Origin: JAFAHS01 sp046728175
GTDB taxonomy: Bacteria > Desulfobacterota > Binatia > Binatales > Binataceae
Assembly (NCBI GenBank): GCA_046728175.1
Contig: JBKPEA010000120.1
Location: forward strand, 1 to 64,000
DNA length: 64,000 nucleotides
Reading direction: 5' to 3'
The notes beneath the pieces were generated by a model that was given only the letters and a program-made list of their open reading frames with translations, made no database searches and was not told the origin of the DNA. Made by a program: the position numbers and the translations under genes. Shown here piece after piece: positions 35,313 to 44,684 of this stretch (the first letter of the stretch is position 1; each line of letters starts with the position of its first letter).

Positions 35313-36857
35313 CTACCTGCCTACCGGGCGCAACGACGCACGCATTGCGCGGTCGAACGCCCATTGGCGAATGTGGTTGATCTGTTCTTTCATCGTGCGA
35401 GCGAGCGGAACCACGCCCATAGCGACGCCGATCAGGTCTTCGCGGGTGAGCTCGCGTTCCTTGAGGCGCGCCTTGGTCAGTGCCGAGATTACGCACTGCT
35501 CGATTTCAGCCCCGGTCCAGTCCTTCGTGAACTCGACCAGCTCGGACAGGTCGAATTTGGCGGGATCCACTCCGCGGCGACTCAGATGAATCCCGAATAT
35601 GTCGACCCGTTCGTTGCCCAGTGGCAGATCGACGAAGAACACCTCGTCGAAGCGTCCCTTGCGGATCATTTCTGCCGGCAGCAGATCGATTCGGTTCGCG
35701 GTGGCGGCAACGAATAGGCCGCGGGCCTTCTCCTGCATCCAAGTCAGGAAGAAGGCGAAGATTCGGCCTTGCTCCCCGCTTGCGTCCGCCGAGGTGATTC
35801 CCATTTCGATCTCGTCGAACCACACCACCGCCGGGGCCATCTCCTCGAGCATCTTGCAGGTTTGCACGAAAGTCGCAGCAGGTTGTCCATGCCGACCCGA
35901 AAAGATTTCGATCATATCGATGCGGTAAAGGGGAAGACCAAAATGGGCTGCAACAGCCTTGACCGAAAGGCTTTTGCCACAGCCTGGAATCCCCATCATC
36001 AGCACGCCTTTCGGAACGATGTCCTCACTCAGCGTGTCGCGCAGCTCGAACAGCCGCTTGCGTTCCAATAACCAGCTCTTGAGATTCTCCAGCCCTCCGA
36101 CCTGCCCGATATCTGTGTTGGTAGCTACGAAATCGACCACGCCGCTGCGGCCAATCAGCAGCCGCTTCTCCTCGAGTAACGCAGCGACCGATTCAGTTCC
36201 CAGCCGTTTGTGCGCGGCCATTGCGCGGCGCATCGCATGACGCGCTTCGTCGAGCGTCAGTCCCTGCAACGCCCGCGCGAGCTGATGGACGGTTTCTCTT
36301 CTCGAATCGACGCTAACGCCGGTTGCTGCGATTTGCTGAGCCTCGTCGCGCACAAAATCGATCAACTCCGCAAGATCGGGTGGCCGAAGCTCGACAAACG
36401 CAACGTCGCGCTCGATTTCTTCGGGGACGAACCGGACCGGCGAGCTCATCACCACGAACTTCCGCCGATCAAGACAGGTTTGATAAAGGTCTCGCAGTCG
36501 CCTCCTCACTTCGGCCGATTCGCGCAGGGGCTCGTGGAAGTCCTTTAGATGAAAAATCGCGGGACCCTTGTGCGCATCGATAAAGTCCAGTGCCTCTCGT
36601 GCATTCGATGCCTCTGGCTCGGCCTTGCCGCCGTCGCGCCGCATACCCTCGGTCAGGCTCCAGCTCCAAAGCGGAGCCGCTCCATTATCGAAGAGGTTCC
36701 GCCCGGCCTCTCGTAAGATCCTTCCGACCCGCTGTTCTTCGGACGATCGCACAAACGTGAGCGGCCGTCCGGAATCGAAAATGTCCCGGAACATCTTGGC
36801 GGCACGGCCTCGCGCGGCCGGCGCGGTGTCGGGATGTTTCTCCGCTACGTTGCCCAT
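35313..36857 (-). CDS. Ycf46-like AAA+ ATPase
   Basis: 514 residues. An N-terminal inactive RecA-like half (about 20-170) is followed by a linker and a complete AAA module: IGQVGGLENLKSWLLERK, Walker A GIPGCGKS (289-296), Walker B VVWFDEIE (344-351), sensor ATANRIDLLP, and arginine-finger region EMIRKGRFDEVFFVDLP. The split layout matches the Ycf46/CDC48-like family of algal plastids and cyanobacteria, linked to CO2/photosynthesis regulation there. In other bacteria the role is unknown. It stands alone between the aldo/keto reductase and P450 genes. Confidence 0.85.
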   Translation of the reverse strand: MGNVAEKHPDTAPAARGRAAKMFRDIFDSGRPLTFVRSSEEQRVGRILREAGRNLFDNGAAPLWSWSLTEGMRRDGGKAEPEASNAREALDFIDAHKGPAIFHLKDFHEPLRESAEVRRRLRDLYQTCLDRRKFVVMSSPVRFVPEEIERDVAFVELRPPDLAELIDFVRDEAQQIAATGVSVDSRRETVHQLARALQGLTLDEARHAMRRAMAAHKRLGTESVAALLEEKRLLIGRSGVVDFVATNTDIGQVGGLENLKSWLLERKRLFELRDTLSEDIVPKGVLMMGIPGCGKSLSVKAVAAHFGLPLYRIDMIEIFSGRHGQPAATFVQTCKMLEEMAPAVVWFDEIEMGITSADASGEQGRIFAFFLTWMQEKARGLFVAATANRIDLLPAEMIRKGRFDEVFFVDLPLGNERVDIFGIHLSRRGVDPAKFDLSELVEFTKDWTGAEIEQCVISALTKARLKERELTREDLIGVAMGVVPLARTMKEQINHIRQWAFDRAMRASLRPVGR

Positions 36858-37092
36858 CTCGCCCAGAATAGTCCGTCCGCACTTACAGTCGGCCGAAGTA
36901 CGGACCTAGATGATGCCACACCGCGAGGGCTAAAGCGCGGGGGTACCCATGACAAATCGCAGTCAGGTTGACCGGTCCGGTCGGAAACGCTCTTCCCATT
37001 CAATCACTCGTGAAAATTTCTGGCCGCGGCCCGATCCCCGCCACGATCCGCGCAAAGTTTGCGTTACGCACATCCAGCAGTCGCGGTCCGGA

Positions 37093-38376
37093 CTAGTTGT
37101 GGCAGGGATTGAGTTTGTAACGAATTGGCATGTGCTTGATGCCGCCCACAAAGCTCGATCGTAATCGCTCCACGGCTCCCGCTAACTCCGCATGCTCCAG
37201 TCGCTTTCCGAGCTCGCGAAAGATTACTTCCAGCTCAAGGCGCGCCAGGTTAGACCCGAGGCAAAAGTGCTCGCCGATTCCAAATGCCAGATGCGGATTC
37301 GGATTGCGCCCAATATCAAACTTGAACGGCTCTTCGAATACGTCCTCGTCGCGATTCGCAGACGGATAGAACAGGCACACCGCCTCCCCCGCCCGAATTT
37401 TTTGCCCGCGAACCATCGTATCCTGAGTTGCGGTGCGCGAGAACTGAATGACCGGGGAGGTCCATCGCACGACTTCCTCGACCGCCGACTTGATGATTCC
37501 CGGCTCCTCCCGCTTGAGGCGGCAGAACTGATCGGGATGTTCGATCAGTGCCAGCAGGCCGCCGGTGGTCGCGTTACGCGTAGTCTCATTACCGGCCACT
37601 ACCAGCACCAGAAGGTAGGACAGCAACTCTAGTATCGGCAGCGGCGCCCCATTTATCTTCGCGTTTGCCACAATGCTGGTGACGTCGTTGGCCGGATGCT
37701 TCTGGCGCTCGGCGACCAGGTTGCTGAAGTACTCAAAGACTTCCATCCGAGCCTGCGCAAACGTATCCGTCGGGTTCTCGCCACGCTGAAACTCAGGATC
37801 GCCGCCGCCGATGATTTCGTTAGTCCACCTGAACAGGCGTGGCCAATCGGGGCGAGGCACCCCCAGCATCTCGGCGATCACCGCGACCGGGACCTTCGAT
37901 GAAATCTCGGTGACGAAGTCGCACTTCGCGCGGTCCATCACATCATCGAGGACTTGCGTCGTTATCTTCGATACTTCGGGCTCCAGCGCGCGCACCGATC
38001 GCGGTGTGAAGTAGCGACTGAGGATGGCCCGGTACTCGCCGTGCTCCGGCGGATCCATGTTCAGCAAATGCTTGAGTGGCAGGGCCTCGGGGGGAAGAGC
38101 TTCCTCGCCTTCCTCGAGCAGAAACACCGCCAGCCTCGGTCCGTTCAACCACAAGCGCGGCTGCTTGCTTATCTCCATGATGTCGGCGGCTTTGGTCACT
38201 GCCCAGAATGGATCGGTGCGCGGATGTTCGATGTAGGCCACCGGCTGATGCTTGCGCAAGTAAGTCCACTCCGCGTGCGGGTATCCGTTCTTCTGGTAGT
38301 AGTCCCCGCTGATGATGTTCGTCAGGTCCAGCGGCGTGCCCGACACTTTTACGGCTTCGTCTGCCCGTGCTTGCAT
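37093..38376 (-). CDS. Cytochrome P450
   Basis: 427 residues from the ATG at 38376 (GAGAGAGGACC upstream). All P450 signatures are present: I-helix AGNETTRN (oxygen activation), K-helix EEVVR (E-x-x-R), and haem loop FGIGEHFCLGSNLAR with the thiolate Cys. The soluble, short N-terminus is typical of bacterial class I P450s of the CYP1xx type acting on steroids, terpenes or fatty acids. The ferredoxin gene 37 bp upstream in the same direction is its likely electron donor; no reductase gene is adjacent. Confidence 0.94.
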   Translation of the reverse strand: MQARADEAVKVSGTPLDLTNIISGDYYQKNGYPHAEWTYLRKHQPVAYIEHPRTDPFWAVTKAADIMEISKQPRLWLNGPRLAVFLLEEGEEALPPEALPLKHLLNMDPPEHGEYRAILSRYFTPRSVRALEPEVSKITTQVLDDVMDRAKCDFVTEISSKVPVAVIAEMLGVPRPDWPRLFRWTNEIIGGGDPEFQRGENPTDTFAQARMEVFEYFSNLVAERQKHPANDVTSIVANAKINGAPLPILELLSYLLVLVVAGNETTRNATTGGLLALIEHPDQFCRLKREEPGIIKSAVEEVVRWTSPVIQFSRTATQDTMVRGQKIRAGEAVCLFYPSANRDEDVFEEPFKFDIGRNPNPHLAFGIGEHFCLGSNLARLELEVIFRELGKRLEHAELAGAVERLRSSFVGGIKHMPIRYKLNPCHN

Positions 38377-38413
38377 GGTCCTCTCTCCACTGGTTCGCAC
38401 CAATCTCCGTGCT

Positions 38414-38605
38414 CTATTTCTCGCGCAGCGAAATCGCCTGTCGCGGGCAGAGCCGAATTGCTAACTTCACTTTTTCCATCAGTTCTGTCGGCGGATTTTC
38501 GATGAGCAGATGCGCCTGGTCGTCGCGCACTTCAAAGACCTCGGGCGCGGCCGCCGCACATCGCTCGTTCCCTTCGCAGAGCTTTAGATCCACTACGATT
38601 TTCAT
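38414..38605 (-). CDS. Short ferredoxin, [3Fe-4S]-type
   Basis: 63 residues: MKIVVDLKLCEGNERCAAAA then LAIRLCPRQAISL. The cluster Cys are 10, 16 and 53 in the pattern C-x5-C...C-P, without a fourth Cys, as in the three-cysteine P450-partner ferredoxins of Actinobacteria. It precedes the P450 gene by 37 bp in the same direction, so both form an operon for electron transfer to the haem. Confidence 0.92.
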   Translation of the reverse strand: MKIVVDLKLCEGNERCAAAAPEVFEVRDDQAHLLIENPPTELMEKVKLAIRLCPRQAISLREK

Positions 38606-39103
38606 CGCCCATGTAACCCTAAGGTCGAAGCGGTCCCTGATGGCAGATGCTCACCCGCAGGCCATTCTCAGTCAATCGGTTCCGTCACCGTCACCGTGCC
38701 GCGGCGGATGGGTGCTCGAACGCGTAACCGCAAGTGAGAAGCCAAGGCAGAAACGGTCCGATCCATCGTCCTTTCATCGTGCTCCCGGTTTGCGATGATT
38801 TGCTTTTCGCGCCACCCCACCATGGCGTATGTCTCTTTAGGAGTCATTCTTGGACCGGGCGCAGGAATTCTTGAGCCTAGCTTGCATTCGGACGACGGGA
38901 GGTCACCAGTGTTGCCGTCTGATCGCAATTGCGCACAGCACGTGAGGAATTTGGACCCAGGTAAGCATCTAGCCACCGCCCAGCTTACCAGTCAGGCGCC
39001 CTCTTTCCCTCTCAGCCATGGCGTGGGATCGAAAAGCCTGTCCAAAAGTGGGTCGAAAATTGGGTCGAGCCGCCAGATAGCGGCCCTTCGGAGAAGTTGA
39101 GCT
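38606..39103. other. No gene seen
   Basis: About 500 bp. It contains the promoter areas of two divergent units: the ferredoxin/P450 operon and the cupin gene. A short minus-strand frame (TPKETYAMVGWREK...) has no ribosome-binding site. Confidence 0.4.
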
Positions 39104-39481
39104 ATGGATCCTAACAAACTCGATCAACCAATGATCGCATTCGCGATTGCGGAAGAGATTTCCAAGATAAAAGCTGATCAACGCTCAACCAACCAAGGAA
39201 AGCGCTCTGCCGTTCTCGCCAAGAACGAATACGTAAGCATTGTTCTGGCCGTCCTCTCGAAAGGTGAAGCACTGCACGAGCATGAGACCGAAGGACAAAT
39301 CACTGTTACGGTCGTACAGGGAGCGATCCGTTTTAACGCGCTCAACGAACGAGTCAGGCTCAGCGCTGGAGGTTTGTTGACCCTTCGGCCTGGCATGCGC
39401 CACTCGGTGGAAGCGCTAGAGGACTGCGCCTTCGTGATTACCGTGTGCGCCCAAGCGAAGGCGCCTGCGCCTACTTCCTGA
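39104..39481 (+). CDS. Cupin-domain protein
   Basis: 125 residues, almost entirely a single beta-barrel cupin: VSIVLAVLSKGEALHEHETE supplies the first metal motif (H-x-H-x3-E/Q), GQITVTVVQGAIRF and LTLRPGMRHSVEAL the second (P-x-M-x-H). The metal-binding His residues are intact. The small size suggests a sensor or isomerase-like protein, as in LuxB-type regulators. It is followed 106 bp later by a hemerythrin gene. Both bind metal, and a role in oxygen or NO handling is possible but unproven. Confidence 0.85.
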   Translation: MDPNKLDQPMIAFAIAEEISKIKADQRSTNQGKRSAVLAKNEYVSIVLAVLSKGEALHEHETEGQITVTVVQGAIRFNALNERVRLSAGGLLTLRPGMRHSVEALEDCAFVITVCAQAKAPAPTS

Positions 39482-39587
39482 TGGCGTTGAAAGGGACGTT
39501 GCATGGCCGGGAAGCGCTAGCGCCTTTTGCGCTCGGAACGATGCGGATAAGTAGAGCAAAAACCTGCCTGCCGGCGTGCACCTGCCG

Positions 39588-40097
39588 ATGAACGCAGAAA
39601 CCATCAGGGGATACCTCGAGCATGATCATCGTCGCCTGGATCATCTGCTCAGCTGCGCCGCGAGTGACCCAAGCCAGATCGAGCAGAGAGCGTTCGCAGA
39701 ATTCCGCCGTGGTCTCCTCAAGCACATCAGCATGGAGGAAAAGATCATGCTGCCCGCGGTCCAGGCGCTGCGCCACGGAGAGGCGCTTCAGACCGCGGCG
39801 CAGCTTCGCTTGCAGCACGGAGCGATCGCGGCTCTTTTGGTGCCGTCCCCACGCTCGGCCGTTGTGAAGGCTCTCAAGGCGGTGCTCGCAATACACAACG
39901 CGATCGAGGAAGGACCCGATGGGGTCTATGCAGAATGCGATCGCATCGCCGGCCCCGAGGTGGTCGTTCTGCAAAGCCGTTTGCAGGCCGCGGCCGAAGT
40001 GCCAGTCGCCAGTCACGTCGACAGCGAAAAAGTAGAAGCCTCTGCCCGCCGGGCCCTGACCCGCGCCGGCTTCGATCCGAATCTGCTTTCTGACTGA
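39588..40097 (+). CDS. Hemerythrin-like protein
   Basis: 169 residues from the ATG at 39588. Hemerythrin HHE motifs: EHDHRRLD, HISMEEKIMLP (H-x3-E), HGAIAALL, and HNAIEEGPDGVYAECD (H-x4-E..). Such di-iron proteins bind O2 or sense and repair NO damage (Fe-S repair). The remaining ~50 residues form an Ala-rich tail. It lies next to the cupin and 10 kb from NirK/NnrS. Confidence 0.85.
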   Translation: MNAETIRGYLEHDHRRLDHLLSCAASDPSQIEQRAFAEFRRGLLKHISMEEKIMLPAVQALRHGEALQTAAQLRLQHGAIAALLVPSPRSAVVKALKAVLAIHNAIEEGPDGVYAECDRIAGPEVVVLQSRLQAAAEVPVASHVDSEKVEASARRALTRAGFDPNLLSD

Positions 40098-40103
40098 AAT
40101 CGT

Positions 40104-41174
40104 TCAGTCGTACGAAGATTTCTTCCAGATGCCACGCTCGATCATTCGCGCGATTTGCTTGTCGATAACTTCGCGACGATACTCCTCGTGCTTCATTGGA
40201 GCACGATCCAAGTAGAGGTTTTTCGGATAGATCGGCTCTTTGTACAAAAGCTGATAGAGCTCCGCTCGCACGTCTTTCAACCAGTTGTCCCACTGCGCTC
40301 TGGTGCGATGGTGTCGCAGCGCCTCGACATCGATAACTCCACCCATGTAGCTGGAGCCGCCGCCGTACTCGTGCCGCGCAACCACGCGTCCGTAATAGTC
40401 GAAAATGAAGGATCGGCCACCGAACGTATCGATCGGCGTCGTATCGTCCGTGCCCAGGTAGTAGGTTCCCATGTTGGGCGCGACTACGTAGAAATTGTTG
40501 TCGAGCGCGCGAGCCCGGCTCTGAATCTCGAAGATCTCGTTACCCGCCGCCGGATGCGGGTATGCGCCCCGATACACGACTTCGGCCCCGTTCAGCGCGA
40601 GTGCGCGTGCATTCTCCGGATACGATCCTTCATTGGCCATCATGATGCCGAGTCTTCCAATCGCCGTATCTGCGACCGGCCAGAACGCATCGAGCGTCAT
40701 GCCGTATCGCTCCACCCACCAGTCCAGGATGTCGTGCGGACACACCGAATGCTCGACCGGATAGAGGGGCGAGACCTTGTAATGTCTCAAAATAACTTCG
40801 CCGTGCGGATCGAGGATAAAACCGACGTTGAAAAAGCGGTCTTTCCATTCCGGATGATGGGCCTTAGCCTGCGCGATGAGGAACGAGTTGTAGTCGCGCG
40901 CAATTTTGCCCAGGGCCTCGGTTTCGGGCCCTGGAATGTCGATTGCACACTCGCGAGCGAACGCGGCATGGTCGAGGTCCAGCACCTCGTCATTGAACCC
41001 TTGCAACGCACCTTCGGGAATCGCGATCAGCCGGACCGGCAAATCGAGGCTCGAGAGCCATGCGGCTGCTTTCGTCAGATGCGCGAGATGTTCGAGATTG
41101 ACCGCAATGTCAGAGCGCGTGCGGATGCCGCGCGCGGTGGGAATCAACCCGACCGCGGTATACGGTGCAATCAC
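40104..41174 (-). CDS. Nitrilase-superfamily protein lacking the catalytic cysteine
   Basis: 356 residues with the complete carbon-nitrogen hydrolase fold. Glu54 in AIPEGALQGF and Lys133 in HYKVSPLY are the expected catalytic pair. The third member, normally Cys in I-C-Y-D-x-x-F-P-E, is Ala180 in MMANEGSYPE. Without the nucleophile it should not hydrolyse amides or nitriles in the normal way. The length and the C-terminal extension match formamidase/aliphatic-amidase-like members. It overlaps the TrpB-type gene by 4 bp (ATGA), so the two products are made together. It could be a regulator or a lyase. Confidence 0.85.
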   Translation of the reverse strand: MIAPYTAVGLIPTARGIRTRSDIAVNLEHLAHLTKAAAWLSSLDLPVRLIAIPEGALQGFNDEVLDLDHAAFARECAIDIPGPETEALGKIARDYNSFLIAQAKAHHPEWKDRFFNVGFILDPHGEVILRHYKVSPLYPVEHSVCPHDILDWWVERYGMTLDAFWPVADTAIGRLGIMMANEGSYPENARALALNGAEVVYRGAYPHPAAGNEIFEIQSRARALDNNFYVVAPNMGTYYLGTDDTTPIDTFGGRSFIFDYYGRVVARHEYGGGSSYMGGVIDVEALRHHRTRAQWDNWLKDVRAELYQLLYKEPIYPKNLYLDRAPMKHEEYRREVIDKQIARMIERGIWKKSSYD

Positions 41175-42529
41175 GGGTGGGGAACCTTGGGCAACTCTTC
41201 AAGTGCGAGGGCAATCGCGCGTTCGGGGTAGGGGCTATCGTCCAGTTCTCCCCGCAGATACCGGTCATAGGCGGTCAGGTCGAAATGCCCGTGACCCGAC
41301 AGCGTAAAGTAGATCACCTTGGGCTCGCCGGTGCGATTGCACTCCAGCGCTTCATCGATCGCGGTTCGAATCGCATGATTACTTTCCGGCGCCGGGATAA
41401 TTCCTTCGCACCGTGCGAAGGTCATCCCCGCTTCGAATGTCGCCAGCTGTGGCCGGGCTACCGCTTCGATGAGCCGTTCGTGGTAGAGCTGCGAGACTAG
41501 CGGCGAATCACCGTGATAGCGAAGTCCACCCGCGTGAATTGACGGCGGCACGAAGCTGTGTCCCAGCGTGTACATAAGCATCAGGGGAGTGAAGCCCGAT
41601 GCGTCGCCGCTGTCGTAAGCGTAGTGACCACGGGTCAGGGTAGGGCACGATTCCGGTTCGACCGCTACTAGGCGAACTTCGCGACCGCCGGCCTTGTCCG
41701 CCAGGAATGGGAAGGCGCTGCCTCCGAAGTTCGAACCGCCGCCGCAACATGCGATTACTACATCGGGATAGTCATTGACCTGCGCAAATTGTTTCTTTGC
41801 TTCCAGCCCGATCACAGTCTGATGAAGCAGCACATGATTGAGTACGGAGCCCAACGCGTATTTGGTATCGTTGCGAGAAACCGCCTCTTCGACCGCCTCG
41901 GAGATCGCGATCCCCAGCGAACCGGGCGAGTCTGGGTCGAGGTCCAGAGTCTTTCGCCCCGAACGCGTCTGCGAGCTGGGGCTGGCGATCACCTCGGCTC
42001 CCCAGGTCTCCATCATTGATCGGCGATACGGCTTCTGATCGTAACTGACCCGTACCATGAATACGCGCACATCGATGCCGAACATCCGGCCCGCCATTGC
42101 CAGAGCAGATCCCCATTGTCCGGCGCCCGTTTCGGTCACGAGCCGGCGCACACCGACCGTGTGATTCAGGTAGGCTTGCGCGACCGCAGTATTGGGTTTG
42201 TGCGATCCCGGCGCGCTGACACCCTCATATTTGTAGTAGATGCGCGCCGGCGTGCCGATCGCAGCCTCCAGCCGCCGGGCGCGAAACATCGGAGTCGGGC
42301 GCCACAGCCGGTAGATTTCCCGTACCGGTTCCGGAATTGGAACCCATCGCGCATGGGCGACCTCGTGTTCGATAATCGGCTCAGGAAAAATCGCGGACAG
42401 GGCCGCGGGATTGATCGGTTTGCCGTCGGGACCGAGGGGCGGTGCGGGCGGATTCGGCATGTCCGCCACCACGTTGTACCAATGAGTCGGAATCTCCGCT
42501 TCATCGAGCAGGATCTTCACCTGGTTCAT
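41171..42529 (-). CDS. TrpB2-type PLP-dependent enzyme
   Basis: 452 residues. Tryptophan-synthase beta fold: WRPTPMFRARRLE, YYKYEGVSAPGSHKPNTA with Schiff-base Lys111, ETGAGQWGSALA (the E-T-G-A-G-Q catalytic loop), CCGGGSNFGG phosphate loop, SGHGHFDL. The N-terminal extension and the lack of an adjacent trpA mark the TrpB2 group, which condenses indole or phosphoserine-like substrates independently of TrpA. It starts the two-gene operon with the Cys-less nitrilase homologue. A 12-bp-stem hairpin lies 63 bp upstream. Confidence 0.9.
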   Translation of the reverse strand: MNQVKILLDEAEIPTHWYNVVADMPNPPAPPLGPDGKPINPAALSAIFPEPIIEHEVAHARWVPIPEPVREIYRLWRPTPMFRARRLEAAIGTPARIYYKYEGVSAPGSHKPNTAVAQAYLNHTVGVRRLVTETGAGQWGSALAMAGRMFGIDVRVFMVRVSYDQKPYRRSMMETWGAEVIASPSSQTRSGRKTLDLDPDSPGSLGIAISEAVEEAVSRNDTKYALGSVLNHVLLHQTVIGLEAKKQFAQVNDYPDVVIACCGGGSNFGGSAFPFLADKAGGREVRLVAVEPESCPTLTRGHYAYDSGDASGFTPLMLMYTLGHSFVPPSIHAGGLRYHGDSPLVSQLYHERLIEAVARPQLATFEAGMTFARCEGIIPAPESNHAIRTAIDEALECNRTGEPKVIYFTLSGHGHFDLTAYDRYLRGELDDSPYPERAIALALEELPKVPHP

Positions 42530-42591
42530 CGGCGAGGATGATCGATCGAGCCGGGCGTAGTTTCAAGCCCGCCCGCGCCAGACAAGCGGCG

Positions 42592-42621
42592 GGCGGCCGG
42601 TTCCTTGGAGAACCGGCCGCC
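42592..42621. terminator. Strong GC hairpin between amt remnant and trpB2
   Basis: GGCGGCCGGTTC and GAACCGGCCGCC form a perfect 12-bp stem around a 6-nt loop (CTTGGA). No T-run follows on either strand. It would separate the amt transcript from the trpB2 operon. Confidence 0.5.
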
Positions 42622-42645
42622 GCTTCGGAGGGGAGGAAACACCAG

Positions 42646-44118
42646 TCAGGCCACCTTCTTCTCCTTGCTGGAACGCGCCAGCGTGCGCCTGCCGATCGGA
42701 ACATCGTCGATGCTCTTTGAGCATCCGTCATTACCCGTCACAACATATTCGGGGTAGGCTGGGAACCCATGCTCGTGCAGATCGAGTCCTTCGATTTCGC
42801 CATCGGTCGGGATGCGCAGCCGGAAAGCGTAGTGAATTGCATACATCAGGCACATCGATGCGATGAACGTCGCGATCGTGACTGAAAAGCTGCCGATCAT
42901 CTGCGCTTTCAGCCCCGCCAAGCCGCCGCCATAGAATAGCCCCGTAACCACTGCGCTGGTGTCTGCGCCGGTCGCCGTGGGAGCGCCATACTTGCCAGCT
43001 GCGAACAGACCGAGCGACAGGGTGCCCCAGACTCCCGCAATCATATGAACCGGGACCGCGCCGATCGGATCGTCAATTCGCAGATACTCGGGCAGGTCGA
43101 TACCCCAGACCACGACGATGCCCGCGCCGATTCCGAAGAGGAACGCGCCCTCGGGATCGACCCAGTAACAGGGGACACGTAATCGCGACCAGTCCGGCCA
43201 AAAAACCGTCGACCGTCAGTACCAGGTCCCACTTTCCGACCTTTGAAGTACGAGAAAAAAGCGAGGTTAGCCCCGCAGAGCAGGCAGCGAGCGTCGTGTT
43301 GAAGGAGACGCAACCGATTCCTTGCATATCGAGCGCCGATAGCGTGCTGCCCGGATTGAAACCGTACCATCCGAACCACAGGATGAGTCCACCAGTCGCG
43401 CCAATAATCAGGTCGTGCGGCTTCATAGGCTGACCGCCGTCGCGTTTGAAGACCCGTCCGAGCCGCGGTCCCAGCACAATCGCGCCCGCCAGCGAAATGG
43501 TACCCCCGATCGTGTGAACCACGGTCGATCCTGCGCAGTCATGAAACGACACCGCAGCCATGTTGGCGAGCCATCCATCCGGTCACCATGCCCAGTGGCC
43601 GATGATCGGGTAGATGAAGCCGGTCACGTCGACGCTGTAAAGCAGGTCACCGATAAAATCGCAACGACCGAGCATTGCGCCCGAGGTTACGGTCGAGCAG
43701 GTGTCCGCGAACGCGTACTGGAAAACCAGTATGCCAACAGCGGCACTCCGGTCGAACCGTAGGTTGCCGGAAGCCCATGCAGCATGAATCCGGTGGTGCC
43801 GATCCGCGGCGTGCCCGAGCAGAACATGAACGCGAACCCCTACAGCCAGAAGGTCACGCCGCAGATGCACGTGTCAGCGATTCTCTCGACCAGGATGTTG
43901 ACGGTCTCGCGCGAACGTGCGAACCCCGACTCGAGCATCACGAATCCGACCTGCATGCAGAACACCAGGTATGCGGCAACAAGTGTCCACACGGTGTTGA
44001 TCGCATTGATATGCGGAGGCGGCAGGGAAGGTGCCGCATCTGCCCAAGCCTCGTTTGGTAGGTACCACTTGGTCATCAAGGTCAAGACGATTGCCAGGCC
44101 GATCATCTTGGCGAGCAA
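42646..44118 (-). pseudogene. amt: Ammonium transporter (amt), disrupted
   Basis: The whole Amt sequence can be followed but needs repairs. Frame one from 44118 gives WTLVAAYLVFCMQVGFVMLE to an in-frame TAG at 43840, then GFAFMFCSGTPRIGTTGF. A one-base loss near 43723 leads to FQYAFADTCSTVTSGAM and an in-frame TGA at 43583. It continues as NMAAVSFHDCAGSTVVHTIGG and LIIGATGGLILWFGWYGFNP. Another shift near 43165 gives YWVDPEGAFLFG and the final helices to 42646. The pore motifs (DCAGSTVVH, G-G-x-x-L-W-F-G-W-Y-G-F-N) are intact. Two stops plus two frameshifts make a functional protein unlikely. Confidence 0.85.
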
Positions 44119-44684
44119 CAGTGTCCCCGCCTTTTTTCGTAGTCTCCGGATCGCGCAAGGCTTTGCAGAGCCGCTCGTAGAGCGCGCTTCCGCCGCTTAT
44201 CTTTTTCATTCCAGGCATCCCTCCAAAGCTTGATCTGACCACGCTCCAACGCTTCGCGGCCGCTCGCTACGTATCGCAATGCACGTGCCTCGCGCGCGCG
44301 CAAGCGCGATCAATCAAGCGGGGGACTGAGGCAAGGACACTACGGACGATTCATGATCCACCCTTGGATGGAGTTGGCATTGTCGGTGAAGGCGACCCCG
44401 GAGATTCCACTCTCGACGGGCAAAACCGAGATTGCCCAAGCGGGCAGCATTGCTTTCTCAATCAGCAGCCGAGGAGTTGAGTCGAGTCGCCACGCGCCGG
44501 AACAACTCATCAAGCGTGAGCAAGATGTCTGGAATGAATTGACTCAGGAACGACCTGGTGCATTCACGACATCTAGGTCGACATCACAAGCGTATAGTCG
44601 CGACCGATTCGTGTGGGCTAACCGATGGTGCGAGGCGCCGATTCGACTTGCGCGACTCCCCCCAAAGTCGCGACTTGCTTTGAA
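44119..44684. other. No clear gene; one short basic frame
   Basis: About 570 bp. A minus-strand frame, 44103-44303, encodes a very basic stretch (DAWNEKDKRRKRALRAALQ) overlapping the amt start. It has no ribosome-binding site and no known family. The rest is empty. Confidence 0.35.

Noticed and set aside
35079..35717. 212-codon plus-strand frame opposite the AAA gene
   Set aside because: Antisense shadow of the Ycf46-like gene.
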